A DNA stretch of 54,224 nucleotides, from the NCBI GenBank assembly GCA_020444075.1, contig JAHLLR010000033.1, positions 1 to 54,224 on the forward strand. The letters are read 5' to 3'. Source of the DNA: Deltaproteobacteria bacterium. GTDB lineage: Bacteria; Desulfobacterota; Desulfobacteria; Desulfobacterales; Desulfosarcinaceae. Below the pieces are notes generated by a model. The model was not told the DNA's origin. It was given only the letters and a program-made list of their open reading frames with translations, and ran no database searches. The position numbers were made by a program, and so were the translations under genes. Of this stretch, positions 1 to 9,591 are shown piece by piece (the stretch's first letter is position 1; every line of letters starts with the position of its first letter).

Positions 1-2260
1 GATTGACCTTGGCGATATCCGAGGCAATTTCCCTCGAAAAGGCGCTGCTCTGGGCCACATTCCGATTGACATCCATGATGCCGGCAGAGGCCTGCGTCAC
101 GTTCTCGACGATCTCTGCCGCAGCGGTGGTCTGCGCTTCCACTGCCGAGGCAATGGTGGACACGATGTCATCGACTTCGCCGATCACATCGGCGACGCGG
201 CTGATATCGGACACCGTTTCGGCGGTGGAGGATTGGATGCCTTCGATTTCCAGTTTGATATCCTTGGTGGCCTCGGCCGTCTGCCGGGCCAGGTCCTTGA
301 TCTCGTTGGCCACCACGGCAAATCCCTTGCCGGCTTCTCCGGCGCGGGCCGCCTCGATGGTGGCGTTGAGCGCCAGCAGGTTGGTCTGATCGGAAATGTC
401 CGTGATCACCTGGGTCACTTTGCCGATTTGGGCAGCGGCATGGCCCAGGGTGTCCACCTTTGACGATGCCTGCCGGGCTTCCGCCACTGCCCGGCGGGTG
501 ACGGTCCGTGCCTTCTCGGAACTCTTGCCGATGTCTGAAACCGTCTGATTCATGTTGTCCATCGCCGACGCCACCAGACCGACATTGGTCGATGCCTGTT
601 CACTGGCGGCGGCAACCGAATTCATGTTCTGGCTCATTTCATCGGCAGCCCTGGCAACGGCAGCGGACTTGTCGCCCATGTCGCGGACGCCGGCGTCCAT
701 CTGCCGGGAGATGACCTGCAGCTGGTTGGCCGAGGCACTCACCGTTTCAAAATATTCAGAGATGTTCCTGACGATATCATGCAGTTTGGAAATAAAGGCG
801 TTGAACCATCCGGCCATCTGGCCGATCTCATCCCTGCTGTCCACGGCAAGCCGTCGGGTGAGGTCGCCTTCACCCTGCGCGATGTCCTTGAGCATATCGG
901 CCGTCCGCCGCACCGGGCGCACGACGACAACGGCGCAGGCAACGGCGCAGAGAATGCCCACGGCAATGGCCATCAGCGTTCCCGCCAGCATGAAGAGATT
1001 GGAACTGGCAATCTGAAGGTCCACCTTGGCCTGCTGCTCCGCCCTGGCCGCCGTGCACACCTGACCCACCTCCCGGGCGGCGCTGACCATCCGGCCTTCG
1101 GCCTGGCGCTGGCTGTTCATCAGATCCACGGTTTCATTGAAGGCAGCCTCGTATTCAGCCGCAGCGGCAATGATCGGCGTAATCTGCCCGTGAATGTCTT
1201 CGTTTTCAACCTGCGCTTTCAACGATTCCCCGGCAGCATAGATCCCCTTCATTTTTTCGGTCACTTCAGCGGCGATTGACGTATCCCGGTCGGCAACGAT
1301 CTCTTTTTCCAGCAGTCGTGCGTTCATCAGCAGGTTGGCCATGGCGTTGACGCTATGGGTTACGGCCAGTTTTTCATCGATCAGGATCTGGGTATCTTCA
1401 CGAAAAAAATCCAGCTGCTGCCGCAGTTCGAACTGAAGGGACGTGATGGACCGCGTGTAATCTTTCACCGATTGAATCATGCGGTTGAGATCTTCATACT
1501 GCAGGGTCCTCAGGTAGCCCAGTACATCGTCGATGTAAATCTTCTGCAGCTCCAGAATTCGATCGGCAAGTTTTACATTTTCGGGTGTTTGAAGCTGGGA
1601 TCGGAGTTGAACCACCTCTTCTTCGAGTTTCTGGTTGGCACCTTTCCATTGTGCCATGGTGCTCAGCTCGTTGTTGTTCATGAGGGAGACCCGGCTTACC
1701 CTGGCTTCCAGCGCTGTATTGTAAACTTGTGCGGCAGCATCAACCCATGCGGTTTTCCGGGCGGTGACCGTCTGGCTGTTCTGGCGGATGGTTTCCAGTT
1801 CGGTTTGTTCCTGATTACGAATCCGTGAGGTCAGGTCAAGGGCGAATCGGGCCTTTCCACTCATTTTGGCCGCCTTTTCCGATTGTGCGCCGACCAATGC
1901 GACAAATGCCTCAAACGCCTGCTCGTAGTCGGCCATACGTGATCGAATCACGGACAGCCGCGTGTGGAATTCGTCATCCGGATAAGCGGTCTCGGCCCGG
2001 GCGATTTCGCCCTTCATATCCTCCAGAGCCAGGCGAACGTTTTTAACGCCTTCATCCTGGCGACTGATAATGAACCCCTGTTCGTAAAGCCGCGCACGGG
2101 TCAGGTGGGCGCCAATGGCATTTACCGAATCCGAGACCCGCGTGTGTTCAACAACGCCGGAAAGGCCCCGGTAGCCCACAATCGCCAGAGCGACCAGCAG
2201 AATCAGGATCAATGCAAATCCGATAACAAACTTTTTCATCAGGCTCAATTTCTTCAGCAA
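1..2260 (-). CDS. Methyl-accepting chemotaxis protein, 3' end beyond window
   Basis: Chemoreceptor that senses a periplasmic ligand and controls CheA. The reading frame is open from 2260 to the window edge, about 753 codons, with no stop, so the gene runs off the end. The start is taken as TTG at 2260 because AAGGAG lies 6 bases upstream; an in-frame ATG at 2239 has no Shine-Dalgarno. TM1 is near residues 10-27, a long helical periplasmic region runs to about residue 412, TM2 is near 418-440, and a HAMP segment follows ([10 protein letters not shown]). The signalling hairpin tip is seen as [19 protein letters not shown]. The periplasmic part is about 380 residues and mostly helical, resembling the HBM (double four-helix bundle) class; that class call is inference. 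No che gene is adjacent; the che operon lies 35 kb away. Confidence 0.93.
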   Translation of the reverse strand, partial: MLKKLSLMKKFVIGFALILILLVALAIVGYRGLSGVVEHTRVSDSVNAIGAHLTRARLYEQGFIISRQDEGVKNVRLALEDMKGEIARAETAYPDDEFHTRLSVIRSRMADYEQAFEAFVALVGAQSEKAAKMSGKARFALDLTSRIRNQEQTELETIRQNSQTVTARKTAWVDAAAQVYNTALEARVSRVSLMNNNELSTMAQWKGANQKLEEEVVQLRSQLQTPENVKLADRILELQKIYIDDVLGYLRTLQYEDLNRMIQSVKDYTRSITSLQFELRQQLDFFREDTQILIDEKLAVTHSVNAMANLLMNARLLEKEIVADRDTSIAAEVTEKMKGIYAAGESLKAQVENEDIHGQITPIIAAAAEYEAAFNETVDLMNSQRQAEGRMVSAAREVGQVCTAARAEQQAKVDLQIASSNLFMLAGTLMAIAVGILCAVACAVVVVRPVRRTADMLKDIAQGEGDLTRRLAVDSRDEIGQMAGWFNAFISKLHDIVRNISEYFETVSASANQLQVISRQMDAGVRDMGDKSAAVARAADEMSQNMNSVAAASEQASTNVGLVASAMDNMNQTVSDIGKSSEKARTVTRRAVAEARQASSKVDTLGHAAAQIGKVTQVITDISDQTNLLALNATIEAARAGEAGKGFAVVANEIKDLARQTAEATKDIKLEIEGIQSSTAETVSDISRVADVIGEVDDIVSTIASAVEAQTTAAAEIVENVTQASAGIMDVNRNVAQSSAFSREIASDIAKVN

Positions 2261-2632
2261 AACAATCTCCTTAAAAAAGACAGACCCACGGTCAGGTTTG
2301 ACGCATGCAAAATAAAGTCATGATAATGCGGTTTTCTGATTCTTTTCAGATCGACCGTTCCATGGAATTCTTTAGCGCTAAACCGGAATTGACAGCGAAA
2401 AGCATGGCGCCGGTGATCGCGGCCCCATGATACGACCGTTCACCCTGACCGTTTTCATGGTCTGCTTATACGCCGTCATCGGGACGACGACATCCTCGCA
2501 GACGATAGCTGGAAAACAGCGACATTTTAGCTAAACCGGCTTGACCCCTTCCGGTCCTGATGTTAAGAGAAACCATCCGGATACCTGCGAAATAACCGAA
2601 TTCCAGCAATTTGAAAGGGACGGGCACTCATC
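2261..2632. other. Intergenic region between the chemoreceptor and the first DUF2080-like gene
   Basis: 372 bases without a convincing gene. It carries the chemoreceptor Shine-Dalgarno (about 2266-2271) and the sigma-28-like site. A 35-codon reading frame at 2427-2534 (plus, beginning MIRPFTLTVF) looks like a short secretion signal but has no clear ribosome binding site. Two imperfect copies of a TTTAGC...TAAACCGG-type word occur near 2371 and 2527. No strong promoter for the plus-strand genes was found; TTGACC near 2541 is only a weak -35 candidate. Confidence 0.5.
2348..2374 (-). promoter_or_regulatory. Candidate sigma-28 (FliA) promoter of the chemoreceptor gene
   Basis: On the minus strand TAAAGAAT, 11 bases, then GTCGATCT. 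This matches the flagellar/chemotaxis sigma-28 pattern TAAAGTTT-N11-GCCGATAA at 6 of 8 and 5 of 8 positions with exact spacing. It would give a leader of about 80 bases before the TTG start at 2260. FliA control of chemoreceptors is well known; this site is inferred only from the match. Confidence 0.42.
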
Positions 2633-2818
2633 GTGGCAGACGATAAAAAAAACCAGATGGCCGAAACGCCGCCCAGCCTACCGCCCACCAAAGTTAAGTT
2701 CGAGATATACGGGGAAGAGATGATCGAGAAGCTGGTAAAATCAAGCGGGAACAGCGGCCGGGTGTATCTGCCGCCGGACTGGGTGGGCCGTCATGTGAAG
2801 ATCATCCGAGTCGATTAA
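2633..2818 (+). CDS. DUF2080-like small protein (copy 1)
   Basis: 61 residues, GTG start. The N-terminal 20 residues are polar and Pro-rich. The C-terminal 44 residues are a compact beta-rich module with the core SGRVYLPPDWVGRHVKIIR. The shape, VK-x-G-N-SG-x-VYLP-x-x-W-VG-x-x-VKII, is that of the DUF2080 'transposon-associated' small proteins, and it resembles the AbrB/MazE swapped-hairpin fold; the fold link is my inference. About 30 of 44 C-terminal residues are identical to the second copy at 11702-11902. It lies 35 bases upstream of a GNAT gene on the same strand, so the two are probably co-transcribed. No transposase is nearby, so the family name should not be read as evidence of a mobile element. 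Function unknown. Confidence 0.72.
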   Translation: MADDKKNQMAETPPSLPPTKVKFEIYGEEMIEKLVKSSGNSGRVYLPPDWVGRHVKIIRVD

Positions 2819-2853
2819 CCCAATCACGCAATTGAAATAAAAGGACCGTTTAC

Positions 2854-3288
2854 GTGGAAAATATTCGGATCAGAGAACTTGAAGCATCAGATACGGATGA
2901 CATCGCCGACATCTACGCATCCATTGTCCGCAAGCCCGTGGACCCCGACTTTAAAGCCTTGATCGAAAAGCATGCCAGAACCGAAAACGATATCTGTTAT
3001 GTGGCCGAGTTGGACAGCCGGGTCATCGGATTCATGATCAGCTATATCCTCACATTTGGTTTCGGCATCGAAAAGAGCGCCTGGATCGCCACCCTTGGCG
3101 TGGATCCGGAATTCATGGGCCAGGGAATCGGCGACCGGCTGGCCCGTGAAATTTTCAAGCTCTACAAGCGCATGGGAATCAGCCGCGTCTACACCTCTGT
3201 CCGCTGGGACTCGACCGATTTGCTCTCATTTTTCAAAACCCTGGGGTTCGACCGCAGCAAATTCATCAATCTGAAAAAAGAACTTTAG
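2854..3288 (+). CDS. GNAT-family N-acetyltransferase (copy 1)
   Basis: 144 residues, GTG start with AAGGA 8 bases upstream. Single GNAT domain: IRELEASDTDDI at the N-terminus, central beta strands (VIGFMISYIL), the acetyl-CoA pyrophosphate loop GVDPEFMGQGIGDRL around residues 86-100, and a C-terminal LLSFFKTLGF motif. GNAT enzymes move an acyl group from acyl-CoA to an amine such as a protein lysine or N-terminus, or a small molecule; the substrate cannot be read here. It is a clear paralogue of the convergent gene at 3354-3806, sharing GVDP, GIG-x-x-L, W-[DN]-[SD] and SK-x-INL. It pairs with the DUF2080-like gene just upstream. A role in acylating Bam proteins or regulators is only a hypothesis. 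Confidence 0.88.
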   Translation: MENIRIRELEASDTDDIADIYASIVRKPVDPDFKALIEKHARTENDICYVAELDSRVIGFMISYILTFGFGIEKSAWIATLGVDPEFMGQGIGDRLAREIFKLYKRMGISRVYTSVRWDSTDLLSFFKTLGFDRSKFINLKKEL

Positions 3289-3353
3289 CCGGTCGGTGCC
3301 TGGCCACCCGGTGTCTTTACCACCGATCGTCAAGGTCGCGATTTCCACCCGCA

Positions 3354-3806
3354 TCACATGCTTCGTTCCAGGTTGATGGTTTTTGAGGGGCTGAATCGGT
3401 TCGCGCTGAAGAATTGGATCAGTTTGGAATCATTCCAGTCGACCAGGGTGTTAACTTTTCGAACGCCGAGTTTCCTTAAGTGCTCCATGAATTCATTAAT
3501 TAACTGTTCACCGATACCCTTATGCTGGCAATCAGGATCCACGCCGATGGTATCCAGGCTGGCCTCTTCCTTGAAAATGCCAAATTCTCCCACATAAAGC
3601 GCCCCCATGACAAACCCCACCACCGTTCCATCGGTTTCCTCTGCCACAAGCGACGTAGGGAGATAATCCTTTGATTTAAAAAGTTTTTCAAATTTCATTT
3701 CATAGTACTCCGGGCGTGATGTCTTGAGTACTTTCTCGTCAATCCCGACCACCGCGTCAAAATCGTCAGCCTTCATGAGTCTGATTTTAATGGTGCGCTC
3801 GTTCAT
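3354..3806 (-). CDS. GNAT-family N-acetyltransferase (copy 2)
   Basis: 150 residues with a GNAT fold: IKIRLMKADDFDAVVGID at the start, TVVGFVMGAL in the central sheet, the acetyl-CoA loop GVDPDCQHKGIGEQL around residues 91-105, and LIQFFSANRF near the end. Start ATG at 3806 has GAGG about 4 bases upstream. It lies 102 bases downstream of bamF on the same strand with no obvious terminator between, so it is likely the last gene of the bam operon. It is homologous to the facing GNAT gene at 2854-3288; the two are convergent with 65 bases between. The acyl acceptor is unknown. Its place after a benzoyl-CoA reductase operon makes a regulatory acylation role worth testing, but the sequence does not show it. 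Confidence 0.87.
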   Translation of the reverse strand: MNERTIKIRLMKADDFDAVVGIDEKVLKTSRPEYYEMKFEKLFKSKDYLPTSLVAEETDGTVVGFVMGALYVGEFGIFKEEASLDTIGVDPDCQHKGIGEQLINEFMEHLRKLGVRKVNTLVDWNDSKLIQFFSANRFSPSKTINLERSM

Positions 3807-3908
3807 GGGGCCTCATTTCCCTTTCGGGTCATATGTTGTGGTTCAACAAAAAATATTGAAAAGTTTACTACTGGTCAGCGAAGGATCGTTGCTAAAAAAC
3901 AAATTTTC

Positions 3909-4709
3909 TTATTCGGAAAGTTGAAGCGGGCCAGGCTCGCCGGTAATCTTTTCCACCGCCCCAAAGCGGGGGGGGCAGGCGTCAAAACAAGCTCCGCATC
4001 TGATGCATTTGTCCGGGTCAATGACATGGACCTGTTTTTTGCCGCCGGCTATCGCCTCTACAGGGCATTTGCGAAGGCAAATCATACAGGCCTGGCACTT
4101 TTGCGGATCAATGTGGTACGAAACGACTTCGCGAAACAGCCGATCGACCTCGTCGCTGGTGAAATATCCGTCATACGCTGCTTCGGAATCAAGACGTGCC
4201 GCCAGTTTCTCCCGCTTGACGATCTTGATGTAAGGGATCAGCCGGGTAACGGCTTCAAGTCTGGACGCCAGTTGATCCTTGCCCATGCCTTCGGCTTTGC
4301 CGAGCGGTCCTATCGCCTTCACCTTCTGAACAAAATCCTCAACCACGTCGGTAAAGCGGATCCCTTCGCCGCCGGACATGAATGCGATACTCAACCGCTC
4401 GGGATTCATCCCGATGTGGGCCAATATTTTTTTACATAAAAGCACCAGGTTGAGTGCGTGGTAATTCCCATGGGTGATGTAATTGCATTCATTCAGTCGG
4501 CAGCCGCCGACAAACACCCCATCGACGCCGTTGGAGAAGGCCCGGAGCATAAATCCCAGGTCGACTCTGCCGGAACACATGACACGAACCAGCCTGATAT
4601 CGGTTGTATATTGTAGTCTGGAAACTCCAGCGAGGTCAGCAGCGCCGTATGCTCACCAATGGCATACAAAACCGATTATTCTGGGTTTGAACAGAGGTCC
4701 GGTACTCAT
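3909..4709 (-). CDS. bamF: BamF-like MvhD-family electron carrier, selenoprotein
   Basis: 266 residues when the UGA at codon 19 is read as selenocysteine. Start ATG at 4709 has AGAGGAG about 10 bases upstream. The N-terminus reads KPRIIGFVCHW-U-AYGAADLAG, where homologues have Cys at the U position. The MvhD/FlpD part binds a [2Fe-2S] cluster in relatives: C16, U19, then CSGRVD and GGCRLNEC. The C-terminal part holds two [4Fe-4S] motifs, CQACMICLRKCP and CIRCGACFDACP. A conventional reading would start at an internal ATG (4580) and lose 43 residues and the catalytic motif. It follows bamE by 39 bases. In the Bam complex this subunit is thought to link HdrA-like BamE to an electron donor or acceptor. 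Selenocysteine at this site is known in archaeal VhuD, and I recall it in Geobacter BamF. Confidence 0.9.
4618..4655 (-). promoter_or_regulatory. Selenocysteine UGA codon and predicted bacterial SECIS hairpin in bamF
   Basis: UGA is at 4655-4653. After 22 bases comes CUGGA-GUU-UCCAG (4630-4618), a perfect 5-bp stem. The apical loop starts about 28 bases after the UGA, inside the range usual for bacterial SECIS elements, and it begins with G as is typical for SelB binding. Protein similarity on both sides of the UGA is continuous. Confidence 0.75.
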
Positions 4710-4748
4710 TCGTCGTCATCTCCTCTGCCGGCAGTCCCGGCGTGATTA

Positions 4749-7700
4749 TCAATGCGCTTCCGCAGGTTCTTCAATCGCCGCATCAATTTGGCTCAAGAGC
4801 GCTTCATCGGTGAAATGCTTCAGGATAATCGCCCCTGTCGGGCACACGGCGTTACACAGGCCATCGCCCTTGCAGATCACCGGATTGACGACAGCCTTTT
4901 TGCCCTGTCGCGTCTCACGAAACTCGATGGCTCCGTAGGTACAAACCGAGATACAGGCCCCACAGCCCATACACTTCTTCTCAGTGACCTCGCAAACCGA
5001 GCCTGAAACGGTGACGATATCATGGGAAAGCAGGGTCAACACCCGACCTGCCGCCCCATAGGCCTGGTTGATCGCTTCCGGGATATGCTTGGGATAGTGC
5101 GCCATTCCGCAAAGGAAAACGCCGTCTGCGGCAAACTCGACCGGTCTGAGCTTAACGTGGGCTTCCTGGAAGAAACCATCCGGACCCACGGGCACTTTGA
5201 AGAATCGGGATATTTCCTGGGCGCCGGCCGATGGAATGACCGCGGCGGCCAGGGCCAGCAAATCGGCGTCTATCGCAATCTCGCGATCTAAAATGGGATC
5301 GGTCACGATTACCCTTAAAACGTCACGGCCATCGGCTTTCGCGACTTCCACCCGGGGTTTGCCATCCGGCTCCCATCGGATGAAACGGACACCTTGATTC
5401 GACGCTTCCCGGTAATAATCCTCATTGAAGCCGTAGGTTCGCATGTCCCGGAAGAGAATACTGACGTCCATATCGGGGTTGATCGCTTTCAGTTTCAAGG
5501 CGTTTTTTACCGCATGGCTGCAACATACCCGGGAGCAGTAATTTCTGTCTTCATTCCTGCAGCCGACGCACTGGATCATCGCGATGCCGGTCGCGTGAAT
5601 CACCTTCTCGTCCGCCCGGGCGATCCGCTCTCCCAGCTCAAGGTGGGTCACGACCCGGTCATCTTCTCCATAAAGGTATTCGGCTGGCCGGTATTCCTCC
5701 GCACCGACGGCTATGACGGCTGCACCGTGCGTTATCTGGGTACGCCCTCTCTCAGAGGTCACCGTGGTTACGAAATTGCCGACATACCCGGTTGCTTCGG
5801 TAATGGTTGCGCCGGTATATACATGGATCGAGGGGTGCCGGTAAACCTTGCGCACAAGGTCACGCAGATAGGCCTGAATATCCTGCCCGTCCAGCGTAAA
5901 ATGGATTCTTCTGGCCGTTCCGCCCAGGTCCGCATCCTTTTCCAGAAGGTAGACCTCATGTCCCTGGTCGGCGATGGAAAGCGCACAGGTCATGCCCGCC
6001 ACCCCGCCGCCCACCACCAGGGCCGCTTTGTTGACCGGCAGGTCGAACTCCTGCAGGGGCTCCAACGCAGCCGTTCGGGCGACCGACATCCGGGTGATAT
6101 CCTTCGCCTTGCGGGTAGCCGCCTCCTTTTCCTTCGAATGGCACCAGGAGCAGTGTTCCCTGATATTGGCCATGTCGGTGAAGTATTGATTAATTCCCCC
6201 TTCCCGAAGGGTCTCCCGGAACAGCGGTTCGAGGGTCCTGGGGCTGCAGGCAGCGACAACCACACGATTGAGCCCCTTTTCCTTGATCATGTCGGTTATT
6301 TCTTTGGCCGAATTGGTGGCGCACGAAAAGAGCTGTTCCTGCGCGTGGACGACATAAGGCAAGGTCAAGGCATATTCAACGGTGGAAGGCACATCCACGA
6401 CCCTTCCGATATTGGTGCCGCAGTGACACACAAAGACGCCGATGCGTGGCTCCTCCGTGGAGACATCCCTTTCCGGGGGGTATAATTTGGCCCGGGTGAG
6501 TTTCCCGCGCCTGTGGTCAAGGCGTTCACCGCATTGGGCGCCGGCTCCGCTGGCAGTATAAACCGACTCGGGAATATCCATCGGCCCCTGAAACGCACCG
6601 CTGACAAAAATCCCCGGCCGAGTGGTTTCCATGGGATTGGATGGACGCGTCTTACAGAATCCGTGGGCGGTAAGCTCGATGCCGAACTTCTTTTCCAGCT
6701 CTTTGGCGTCAGCCGGCGGATTCAATCCGACCGATAATACCACCAGATCGAATTCTTCCTCTTTTACACCATCAGCGGGAGTCGCATATTTTACGATTAC
6801 ATTCCCGCTTTCCGGGATCTCCCGTGCAATCGAGGCGAAGCTTCTTATAAACCGGATCCCGGGAAGCTGCTCAGCCCTTTGGAAGAAAACTTCGAAACCC
6901 TTGCCATAGGAACGAATATCGTTGTGGAATATCGTGCAGGCCACCGCTTCGTCATGATCTTTGGTCAAGATCACCTGTTTCTGGGTATAGGTGCAGCATA
7001 CGGATGAACAATAGCTGTTGTTGCCCGGCGTAACACGCCTGGAACCGGCGCATTGAATCCAGGCGATGTTGTGGGGGTGCCGCTTGTCGGAAGCACGCCG
7101 GATCTCACCTTCGTATGGCCCGGTGGCGCACAGCAGCCGTTCATAGTCCATACTGGTTACCACGTTCTGCATCTTTCCGTAGCCGTATTCGCCCCCGACT
7201 GTGGGGTCAAACACGTCAAATCCAGGAGACAGAAGGATCGCCGCGACGTTCAGGTTAACCTTCTGCGGGGTTTGATGGAGATCGATGGCGTCATTTTTAC
7301 AGACGCCTTCACAGATGCGACATTTCTTCTCTTTCAGGTAAAGACAGCTGTCGTCAATATAGGCGATCAGCGGAATGGCCTGCGCGAAGTATATATGAAC
7401 GGCTTTGTTGCTCGATATATCCTGATTGAATTGATCGGGATACTCGACCGGGCAGTATTCCACGCAGGTCGTGCAACCCGTGCATTTGCCCTCGATCACG
7501 TATCTGGGCTTCTTGATCAGGGTTACCGAAAAGTCTCCCGCCTCACCTTCCACACTGTCCACTTCAGTATAACTCAGGACCTCAATATTTGGATGCCGGC
7601 CGACCTCGACCAGTTTGGGAGAAAGTATTCACATGGAGCAGTCGTTAGTCGGATAGGTCTTGTCAAGCTGGGCCATATGGCCGCCAATGGCAGGTGATTT

Positions 7701-7844
7701 TTCAACCAGGTAGACCTTGAACCCCGCCGTGGCCAGATCAAGCGATGCCTGAATGCCGCTGATCCCACCGCCGACCACCATGACATCTCCAAAATTACTG
7801 TCCCCCAGACGACGACAAAGCTGATCAATCTGTTCTTTTTCCAC
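4749..7844 (-). CDS. bamE: BamE-like HdrA-family flavin/iron-sulfur subunit, selenoprotein
   Basis: 1031 residues, with UGA at codon 72 read as selenocysteine. Start GTG at 7844 has AAGGA 9 bases upstream. Order: FAD-binding Rossmann motif [16 protein letters not shown] near residue 23; [18 protein letters not shown] with Sec where HdrA proteins have Cys; a ferredoxin insert beginning [12 protein letters not shown] near residue 121; CHCGTNIG near 470 opening a second HdrA-like half with [17 protein letters not shown] near 605; and two C-terminal [4Fe-4S] motifs, [11 protein letters not shown] and [11 protein letters not shown]. The fused double-HdrA architecture and length fit BamE of class II benzoyl-CoA reductases. 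HdrA-type flavin is the bifurcating centre in relatives. It sits 33 bases after bamD. Standard gene calling gives two pieces (7844-7629 and 7562-4749), which is not a frameshift. Confidence 0.93.
7596..7631 (-). promoter_or_regulatory. Selenocysteine UGA codon and predicted bacterial SECIS hairpin in bamE
   Basis: UGA is at 7631-7629. After 15 bases comes CUGGUC-GAGGUC-GGCCGG (7613-7596): a 6-bp stem including two G-U pairs and a 6-base loop that begins with G. The loop starts 21 bases after the UGA, within the normal window for SelB recognition. The flanking protein DCSM-U-ILSPK matches the HdrA cysteine motif, so read-through is strongly supported. Confidence 0.8.
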
Positions 7845-7877
7845 GTTTTTAATTCCTTATCGGATTTTTTCATCTTG

Positions 7878-9029
7878 CTAAATCACTTCCTGGACAATCT
7901 CGGTAATGTCCTTGATCTCCAGGGTCGCATCATCCTTCAGGGCCAATCGGCTGTCCTCGAAATTGGCGATGCAATAGGGGCAGGAGGTGACCAGCACCTG
8001 GGCGCCGACCGCGATGGCTTGCTCCACCCTGATGTCGGAAAAGCGTTCCCCCTTGGGAGTTTCCATCCAGATCCGGCCCCCTCCCCCCCCACAGCAGAGA
8101 CTGTCTCTCCGCGAGTCGGGCATCTCAATCAATTCCAGGCCGGGTATCCGGGTCAAGGCCTGCCGGGGTTCGTCATACAAGCCATTATGCCGACCCAGGT
8201 AACAGGGGTCATGATAAGTCACTTTTTTTTCATATTCCTGGGTGACTTCAAGCCGGCCTGAATTGATCAGCTCACACAGATACTGGGAGATATGAACCAC
8301 CTCAAAGTTCACCATGAATTCGGGATATTCATTTTTAAAGGTGTGGTAGCAATGGGGGGAGGACACCAGTATTTTCTTCACGCCATGCTCGACAAAGGTT
8401 TTGATGTTTTCCCGGGCCAGTCGTTTAAACAGTTCCTCGTTGCCCGTCTTGCGGATGCTTTCGCCGCAGCAGTTCTCCTTGGCGCCCAGGATGCCATAAT
8501 CGATTCCCGCCTTGTTAAGGATTTTGGCAGTGGCGGCAGCCACCTTTTTCAAGCGCGGGTCATAGCTGAGATAGCAGCCGGGAAAATATAAAAGGTCCAT
8601 CTCCTCGGTGAATGGTTTTACAGAAAGGCCCTTTGACCAATCGGCTCGGGTCTTTCGATCTTCACCCAAGGGGTTGCCTGCGCCGGTAAGGCTTGCGCTT
8701 ACGGTACGCAGCGGCTTGACGGCATTGGGGAAAATGCCATATTCCGTGGCAAGCCTGCGCAGGGAGACTCCGGATTCGATCTGTCTGACGTCCCTGGGGC
8801 ACTGCTGCGGGCAGCTGCCGCAGGTGGTGCAACGCCAGATATCCTCACTTTCAATGTCCGTCATACCGAAGGTGGCTTCACGGACAATCTTGCGCATGCT
8901 GAAGGAGATAACCCGATTCCACGGGCAAACCGCATCGCATAAGCCGCATTGGAAGCATAATTTAAATGCGTCTCCACCTTTTGCGTTGATTTCGTCGACG
9001 ATCTCTTTGTAATCGGCTACCGTCTCCAC
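7878..9029 (-). CDS. bamD: BamD-like HdrD-type iron-sulfur protein with two CCG domains
   Basis: 383 residues. Two N-terminal [4Fe-4S] ferredoxin motifs are C25/C28/C31/C35 (CFQCGLCDAVCP) and C67/C70/C73/C77 (CTTCGSCPQQCP). Two CCG domains follow: C152 with CC187-188 (NCCGES), and C276 with CC312-313 (CCGGGGG) plus C350/C353. In HdrB/HdrD relatives the CCG cysteines bind unusual non-cubane [4Fe-4S] clusters that reduce disulfides or relay electrons. In Bam complexes BamD connects BamE to BamC/BamB; the site of benzene-ring reduction is not here. The protein is soluble, with no membrane segment. It is the third bam gene, 19 bases after bamC, and is followed by bamE after 33 bases. Confidence 0.92.
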   Translation of the reverse strand: METVADYKEIVDEINAKGGDAFKLCFQCGLCDAVCPWNRVISFSMRKIVREATFGMTDIESEDIWRCTTCGSCPQQCPRDVRQIESGVSLRRLATEYGIFPNAVKPLRTVSASLTGAGNPLGEDRKTRADWSKGLSVKPFTEEMDLLYFPGCYLSYDPRLKKVAAATAKILNKAGIDYGILGAKENCCGESIRKTGNEELFKRLARENIKTFVEHGVKKILVSSPHCYHTFKNEYPEFMVNFEVVHISQYLCELINSGRLEVTQEYEKKVTYHDPCYLGRHNGLYDEPRQALTRIPGLELIEMPDSRRDSLCCGGGGGRIWMETPKGERFSDIRVEQAIAVGAQVLVTSCPYCIANFEDSRLALKDDATLEIKDITEIVQEVI

Positions 9030-9048
9030 TGGTTTGTTTTATCCTCTT

Positions 9049-9591
9049 CTATCCCTTTTTGGCCAGCGACATCCTGGCAACCGTATCTAAAATTTTCTGC
9101 AACCCATGTTTGTTGACCAGCGACGCCAAACCGATCTCCAATTCCTCACGCTCCTCCACGTCTTCGACTTCCTCTTCCCTTTCTTCTAGAATCAGGGCAT
9201 CGTTGATGCACCACTTGACGCACAAGGGTTCGTCTTCGCCTTCACACATATCGCATTTCAGAGGCAATCCGGAATCGGGTTCCTTGAAAATATCACGGGA
9301 GGGACACGACGACCGGCAGAAGGCACACTCGTCGTATTCCTTTCCGTCAATCACATATTTATCCCTGCCCATACATTCTGCCGGCGCATACTCACCCGCG
9401 TATACCGGAACGTATATATCTTTCAGGGGATGACGAATCACCCGGATACGCGACCGCTCCGGATTGTTGCTGCTGTACTTCGGCGCCGCGTGAAAGGCGG
9501 AGCAGATGACCTCACAGGCCCGGCAGCCATTGCATTTGTCAGCATCAATTTTAATGGTCTTGATGATCTTCTTTTTCTTCTCACCGGTCAC
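9049..9591 (-). CDS. bamC: BamC-like polyferredoxin electron-transfer subunit
   Basis: 180 residues, GTG start whose GTGA overlaps the bamB stop by 4 bases, implying translational coupling. Twelve cysteines can bind three [4Fe-4S] clusters: C20/C23/C26/C30 (CNGCRACEVIC), C73/C89/C92/C96 (CAFCRSSC) and C113/C116/C124/C128 (CDMCEGED, CVKWC). The C-terminus is a very acidic stretch (EEREEEVEDVEEREE) followed by a short helix. BamC forms a tight BamBC heterotetramer in Geobacter and brings electrons to the tungsten site. Length and layout fit that role. Confidence 0.93.
   Translation of the reverse strand: MTGEKKKKIIKTIKIDADKCNGCRACEVICSAFHAAPKYSSNNPERSRIRVIRHPLKDIYVPVYAGEYAPAECMGRDKYVIDGKEYDECAFCRSSCPSRDIFKEPDSGLPLKCDMCEGEDEPLCVKWCINDALILEEREEEVEDVEEREELEIGLASLVNKHGLQKILDTVARMSLAKKG

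Noticed and set aside
2427-2534. 35-codon frame with a signal-peptide-like start
   Set aside because: No Shine-Dalgarno, no family and very short; noted only in the intergenic entry.
4749-7844. Apparent frameshift or pseudogene in the HdrA-like gene
   Set aside because: The only interruption is an in-frame TGA at the conserved Cys position; no frame change is needed, and a SECIS-like hairpin follows. The same solution works in bamF.
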